NCBI GenBank assembly: GCA_900755995.1
Contig: CAAEIM010000191.1
Location: forward strand, 1-41,953
Reading direction: 5' to 3'
DNA: 41,953 nucleotides
DNA from: Clostridia bacterium
Lineage (GTDB): Bacteria; Bacillota; Clostridia; Oscillospirales; Acutalibacteraceae
Shown: positions 38,970-41,953 of the stretch, piece after piece
Position numbering within the stretch: position 1 is the first letter of the stretch
Layout: the number at the start of each line of letters is the position of its first letter
The notes under the pieces: generated by a model
What the model saw: the letters and a program-made list of their open reading frames with translations, nothing else
Told to the model about the DNA's origin: nothing
Database searches by the model: none
Made by a program: the position numbers and the translations under genes

Positions 38970-39159
38970 GCCCGAGCAGCAGCCGGTAGGCTGCACTTAT
39001 CCGAGTAGATAGTTTAATATAGTCTTACACTCCTGTGCCCGACCGCTGCTTAGCACTTTTAATTAAAGTAAAAAACTTGAAAAAAGGCAGTTCGGACTAT
39101 ATAAAACCAATTTTCGGGAAAATATAGTTTTGAATTAAAACCATACTGTCCGCTCGGGC
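38970..39159. repeat. Dispersed repeat family, copy 1 (MITE-like)
   Basis: A 190-bp unit with perfect 8-bp ends GCCCGAGC (38970-38977) and GCTCGGGC (39152-39159). Next to the left end is the hairpin GCAGCC/GGCTGC. Related sequence occurs at about 40371-40490 and 41516-41699, so this is a repeat family in the host part of the window. Confidence 0.6.
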
Positions 39160-39258
39160 TAAAAAAGCTCGCCGGGGGGTCCTAAATCAATATGTTTCTC
39201 TTGTTCGTATTGCTTGATTACATATACCTTTTCTACAAGCTGAAGCCCCGATGTAAAA

Positions 39259-40287
39259 TCAGGCAAGCTCAAAGCTGTCAAGAATGTTGTCCACATTATC
39301 CTTTGCGTGAATAAAGTTATTTCCGGCATCCTCATCCTGAATGATTCCAAAGCCCGTTGGGAGCACTGCAACATAACTGTAGCCGTCTTTTTCTCCGAGC
39401 ACTCTTGCGCCTGCAAATTCGTCTGTGCTCTCATCAGTGGCTATAATTTTAAACAGGTAGCCGTTACTGCCCGTGCTTTCGTCCATATGATTGGTTTTTT
39501 CAAAAAATGAAACCCCAAAATCGTCCGTTTCGTAAACCACATAGTCGGGCACAATCAGAGTGTATGTGTCAAAGTCCACCCTGTCCGCCTCGTCCAAGTC
39601 TGACTGCGGTTCGGTTGTGGGAACAGTCGCCTCAGTTTCTTCGGCAGGCTCTGCAGTTGTCTGCTCCTCCGTAGCTTGCGGCTCAGGCTCGGTTATCTCC
39701 TCTGTGGCGGCTGACCCGGTAACGGTCGGTTCATCAGCGGTTGAAGTGCCTGACGGTGCGCCCTTTTTGAGCAAATCGGGGTAAAGTATTACTCCGACAA
39801 CTGCAATCAAAGCCACAACCGCCAGACAAACCACGGTGATTAACACCGCCCTGCCCTTGGGCTTTTTCTCCTGCGATTTTAAATCTGTTTTGGATGCTGA
39901 TTTTAAATTTAACTTGGAATCTGACTTGGAATGTGGTTGTAAATTTGATTTAGAATGAGTCTTTGAAGTTGACTTTGAATGTAATTTGAAATGTTCAGGC
40001 TCTGCGGATAACTCAGGCTCATTGGTCTGAGCCGGCTCAGTGGGCTGAAAAGGCTCACTTGGCTGAGCATAGGCTTGCTCCGTGGGGCTTCCGCAGTAAA
40101 AGCAAAAAGCGTCGTCTGCGCCTATCAGATTTCCGCAGCTTTCACAAAACACCGTGTTGGGCGAGGTTATATCCGCCATTGAATTGTCCGAACCAAACGG
40201 CGGCTCGCATTTTTTGCCGCATTTATCGCAGATAACGTCATTATAATCAAGTTTATTTCCGCAGTGAATACAAAATTTATCTTTCAT
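39259..40287 (-). CDS. Double zinc-ribbon membrane protein
   Basis: This 342-aa protein has two CxxC...CxxC zinc ribbons (FCIHCGNKLDYNDVICDKCG at about 5-24; FCESCGNLIGADDAFCFYCG at about 48-67), a low-complexity linker rich in Lys, Ser, His, Asp and Leu repeats (about 100-142), one membrane helix (about 148-168), and an outside part that is Glu/Thr/Pro-rich (about 175-235) then globular. The cytoplasmic zinc-ribbon/transmembrane layout is common in Firmicute proteins of unknown function. It looks chromosomal, being oriented opposite to the element and flanked by repeats. Confidence 0.78.
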   Translation of the reverse strand: MKDKFCIHCGNKLDYNDVICDKCGKKCEPPFGSDNSMADITSPNTVFCESCGNLIGADDAFCFYCGSPTEQAYAQPSEPFQPTEPAQTNEPELSAEPEHFKLHSKSTSKTHSKSNLQPHSKSDSKLNLKSASKTDLKSQEKKPKGRAVLITVVCLAVVALIAVVGVILYPDLLKKGAPSGTSTADEPTVTGSAATEEITEPEPQATEEQTTAEPAEETEATVPTTEPQSDLDEADRVDFDTYTLIVPDYVVYETDDFGVSFFEKTNHMDESTGSNGYLFKIIATDESTDEFAGARVLGEKDGYSYVAVLPTGFGIIQDEDAGNNFIHAKDNVDNILDSFELA

Positions 40288-40370
40288 ATCAATACCTCTT
40301 AACGATCCGTTTTAACCATTATACAATGATTTTTTAAATTGCGCAAGAATTTAAAATCAGTCTGTAGATA

Positions 40371-40490
40371 AACCATTTTGTAGTATCATAAAAAAATAAT
40401 TTCTTGTGGACGACAACTGCCAAACAAATTTCCTGCAAGATAAAAAATTAAATACAATCAATTCAGATTATATAAAACCGAAAAATATAA
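40371..40490. repeat. Dispersed repeat family, partial copy 2
   Basis: GTAGTATCATAAA, CGACAACTGC and AATTTCCTGCAA occur here in the same order as in copy 3. The terminal inverted repeats are missing, so this copy seems eroded. Confidence 0.5.
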
Positions 40491-40500
40491 ACCCATAAAA

Positions 40501-40532
40501 ATCGGCTGACTGTTACTAACCAATTAGCCGAT
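40501..40532 (-). terminator. Terminator for the minus-strand pseudogene
   Basis: ATCGGCT (40501-40507) pairs with AGCCGAT (40526-40532). Read on the minus strand, the stem is followed by TTTTTA, consistent with the gene ending at 40554. Confidence 0.65.
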
Positions 40533-40553
40533 CTTTACTTTTTAAGCATTATT

Positions 40554-41459
40554 TTATTTATTCATATTTTTTAATTTCTTAAATCCCCAGATAAAATAAT
40601 TATCCATTAACACAAACAAAAAGTGATTTTCGCTTAATTCGGCAAAATACTCTTCTATCGTAAACGGTCTGTATCCATAAGGATCAAATTCAGTTATAGA
40701 TTCATCATTGTCGCCCTTTGCACAAAACTGAAAAAATGTTAAGGTATCCTTATTAACGCTTTTTAACTTTTTAAGGTATGCAGTGGATTTTTTAAAATCA
40801 CCCAACTTATAATATAGCATTGACAAGGGCAAAAGAAACATTGAGCTATGTTCTTTCTCGTATTTTCCAAGGAGATTTAAAGCTGCGCTCTCATCCTCGA
40901 GATATGAATAAATATGCATTAATTGGTATCTGATTCCGAGATTATCACTTTCGCACAAACGCAGCATATCCTCACCTTCTTTTGCAGCAGCTCTAAACAT
41001 CATACATTCCATCAATAAATCTACATATTTTGACCTCAATCTCATATACGGTCTTGTTTCCAAAATCAGCCAGAATTTTCCGATATTTTCATCATCAAAA
41101 TATCCCTGTGATTTTAAATTGACTTCCGTTTTTTCAATCAGCTTTTTAAGCTTATCAAGCAAGCTTTCTGCTGAATTTGACGTCAGCTCGGCAGCCATCA
41201 TTTCCGCATCTACATTGTCAGGCTCAAGTTAGAGTGCTTTCTTTACATATTTTAACGCTTCCTTTTTGGATGAAGCTGATTCAGCAAGCTCCAGCAAGTC
41301 ATAAGCGTCATCCGCTTCATCTTCATCTGCCAAATCATAGTGTAAAAAATTCTGTTTTCTTAAAAACTCTTTAAAGACCTCATTATGTTCTTTGTCCGCC
41401 TGAACGTTTTTATCAGCGAAATTTCCATTAAATACTTTTAAAAAATCATTATTTCCCAT
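40554..41459 (-). pseudogene. TPR-like protein gene split by one nonsense codon
   Basis: Two minus-strand frames, 41459-41229 and 41201-40554, are in the same phase and separated by a single TAA. Reading through gives VKKAL-stop-LEPDNVDAEMMAAEL, where a GAA to TAA change would restore the usual helical ALELEPDNVDAE. Intact length would be about 301 aa. The product is helical, with TPR-like pairs (FRAAAKEGEDMLRLCE; LSMLYYKLGDFKKSTAYLKK) and a C-terminal YFIWGFKKLKN. It may still make two pieces from the internal ATG at 41201. No specific family is recognised. Confidence 0.75.
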
Positions 41460-41515
41460 TTTTATATTCCTTTTGTATTGTTCATATTTTCATTATAACT
41501 AAACAAATATAATTT

Positions 41516-41699
41516 GCTCGACAGCCGATAGGCTGAGCACTTTCGAGCGGATAGTATCATAAAGAAATAAATTCTCCTACCCGACAACTGCAGGCAATTT
41601 CCTGCAAAATAATAAATTTAATATGGATGGTATAGGTTATGCAGGATTTATTTTCGGGCAATATAAGTCTTGAGCTAAAAACGAACTATCTGCTCGAAC
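41516..41699. repeat. Dispersed repeat family, copy 3
   Basis: About 184 bp with imperfect ends (GCTCGA at the left, TGCTCGAA at the right), a hairpin CAGCC/GGCTG next to the left end, and internal text shared with copies 1 and 2 (TTTTCGGG...AATATA with copy 1; AATTTCCTGCAA with copy 2). It lies between the pseudogene and the final partial gene. Confidence 0.55.
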
Positions 41700-41763
41700 T
41701 AAAAAACAACCATCCGACTACTCCTTTTGTGCATATCGCTGAGTGAAATATACTCTGCAACTT

Positions 41764-41799
41764 AAAAAACACCGCCCGTAAGTAAAATTACGAGCGGTG
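41764..41799 (-). terminator. Terminator for the partial minus-strand gene
   Basis: CACCGCCCGTAA (41770-41781) pairs with TTACGAGCGGTG (41788-41799), with one mismatch. On the minus strand the stem is followed by TTTTTT (41769-41764). Confidence 0.8.
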
Positions 41800-41900
41800 C
41801 TTTTGGATTAAATATAGATTTTATTAGATTTTTTTGCTTTTAGACTATAAAAACCCTGAATTTGTTACTTAATATGCCGATGTAATACTACACTCAATAA

Positions 41901-41953
41901 TTAAGCAACCTTAGTAGCCTTTGTAGCTCTGGTAATTGCAAGTTTTTCAAAGC
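41901..41953 (-). CDS. 3' end of a minus-strand gene, cut by window edge
   Basis: The last codons read FEKLAITRATKATKVA then TAA, in the only frame that ends cleanly before the terminator at 41764-41799. The basic Ala/Thr/Lys-rich tail is compatible with a small basic protein, but the piece is too short to identify. Confidence 0.45.
   Translation of the reverse strand, partial: FEKLAITRATKATKVA

Noticed and set aside
39307..39784. Plus-strand frames opposite the zinc-ribbon gene
   Set aside because: Low-complexity Ser/Val/Ala shadow translations of a clear minus-strand gene.

Overview
The window is most simply read as the body of an integrative conjugative element (ICE) of a low-GC Gram-positive gut bacterium, followed on the right by a few kilobases of what looks like host chromosome. 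The strongest host clue is a type I dockerin on the GH25 lysozyme at 6726-7808, which points to a Ruminococcus-like, cohesin-bearing member of the Oscillospiraceae. AT-rich sequence, AGGAGG-type ribosome sites, sigma-A promoters and VirB4/VirD4/PrgI conjugation genes agree with this. The species cannot be fixed from the sequence alone.

Layout. 57-5671: surface module (thioester/SpaA-type adhesin, FPKTG backbone pilin, class C sortase). 5657-8096: small membrane and hypothetical genes plus a secreted dockerin-GH25 muramidase. 8097-8353: inverted-repeat-rich gap, the likely oriT. 8354-10581: MobC-like protein and MOBP-type relaxase. 10636-20634: DNA-processing block, with a leader-peptide/attenuator-like region, a 2643-aa polyvalent methyltransferase-helicase with a TnpV gene overprinted inside it, a coiled-coil protein, a small protein and a double-SpoVG protein. 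20689-30119: transfer apparatus (VirD4/TraG, VirB2-like, VirB6-like, PrgI/VirB3-like, VirB4, a membrane Big_2 protein, a topoisomerase-type zinc ribbon protein). 30215-35971: double winged-helix protein, macro-domain protein, a cassette of unknown genes, and a CHC2/Toprim-like protein. 35976-37260: a type I toxin-antitoxin locus not represented by any long reading frame, then a Fic protein. 37403-38138: a lipoprotein with its own promoter and terminator. 38210-38422: a candidate small RNA. 38441-38735: a MITE-like unit. 38802-38878: initiator tRNA-Met on the minus strand. 38970-41953: host-like genes and a dispersed repeat family.

Two features tie the element together. First, the palindrome CGGACAAWTTGTCCG or a close variant lies in front of genes from 3163 to 37347, usually just upstream of the ribosome site; this looks like an element-wide regulatory site. 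Second, a roughly 50-residue C-terminal module recurs in six proteins: relaxase (three tandem copies), giant helicase, coiled-coil protein, 109-aa protein, SpoVG protein and Fic protein. Its pattern resembles the core of DUF3801/PcfB-type T4SS adaptors. I infer it may mark cargo for the conjugation channel, with Fic and the giant protein travelling with the relaxase; this resembles the logic of Bartonella Fic-BID effectors and is untested.

No integrase, resolvase or attachment pair was found. The left end lies outside the window. The right end is probably between about 38140 and the tRNA.
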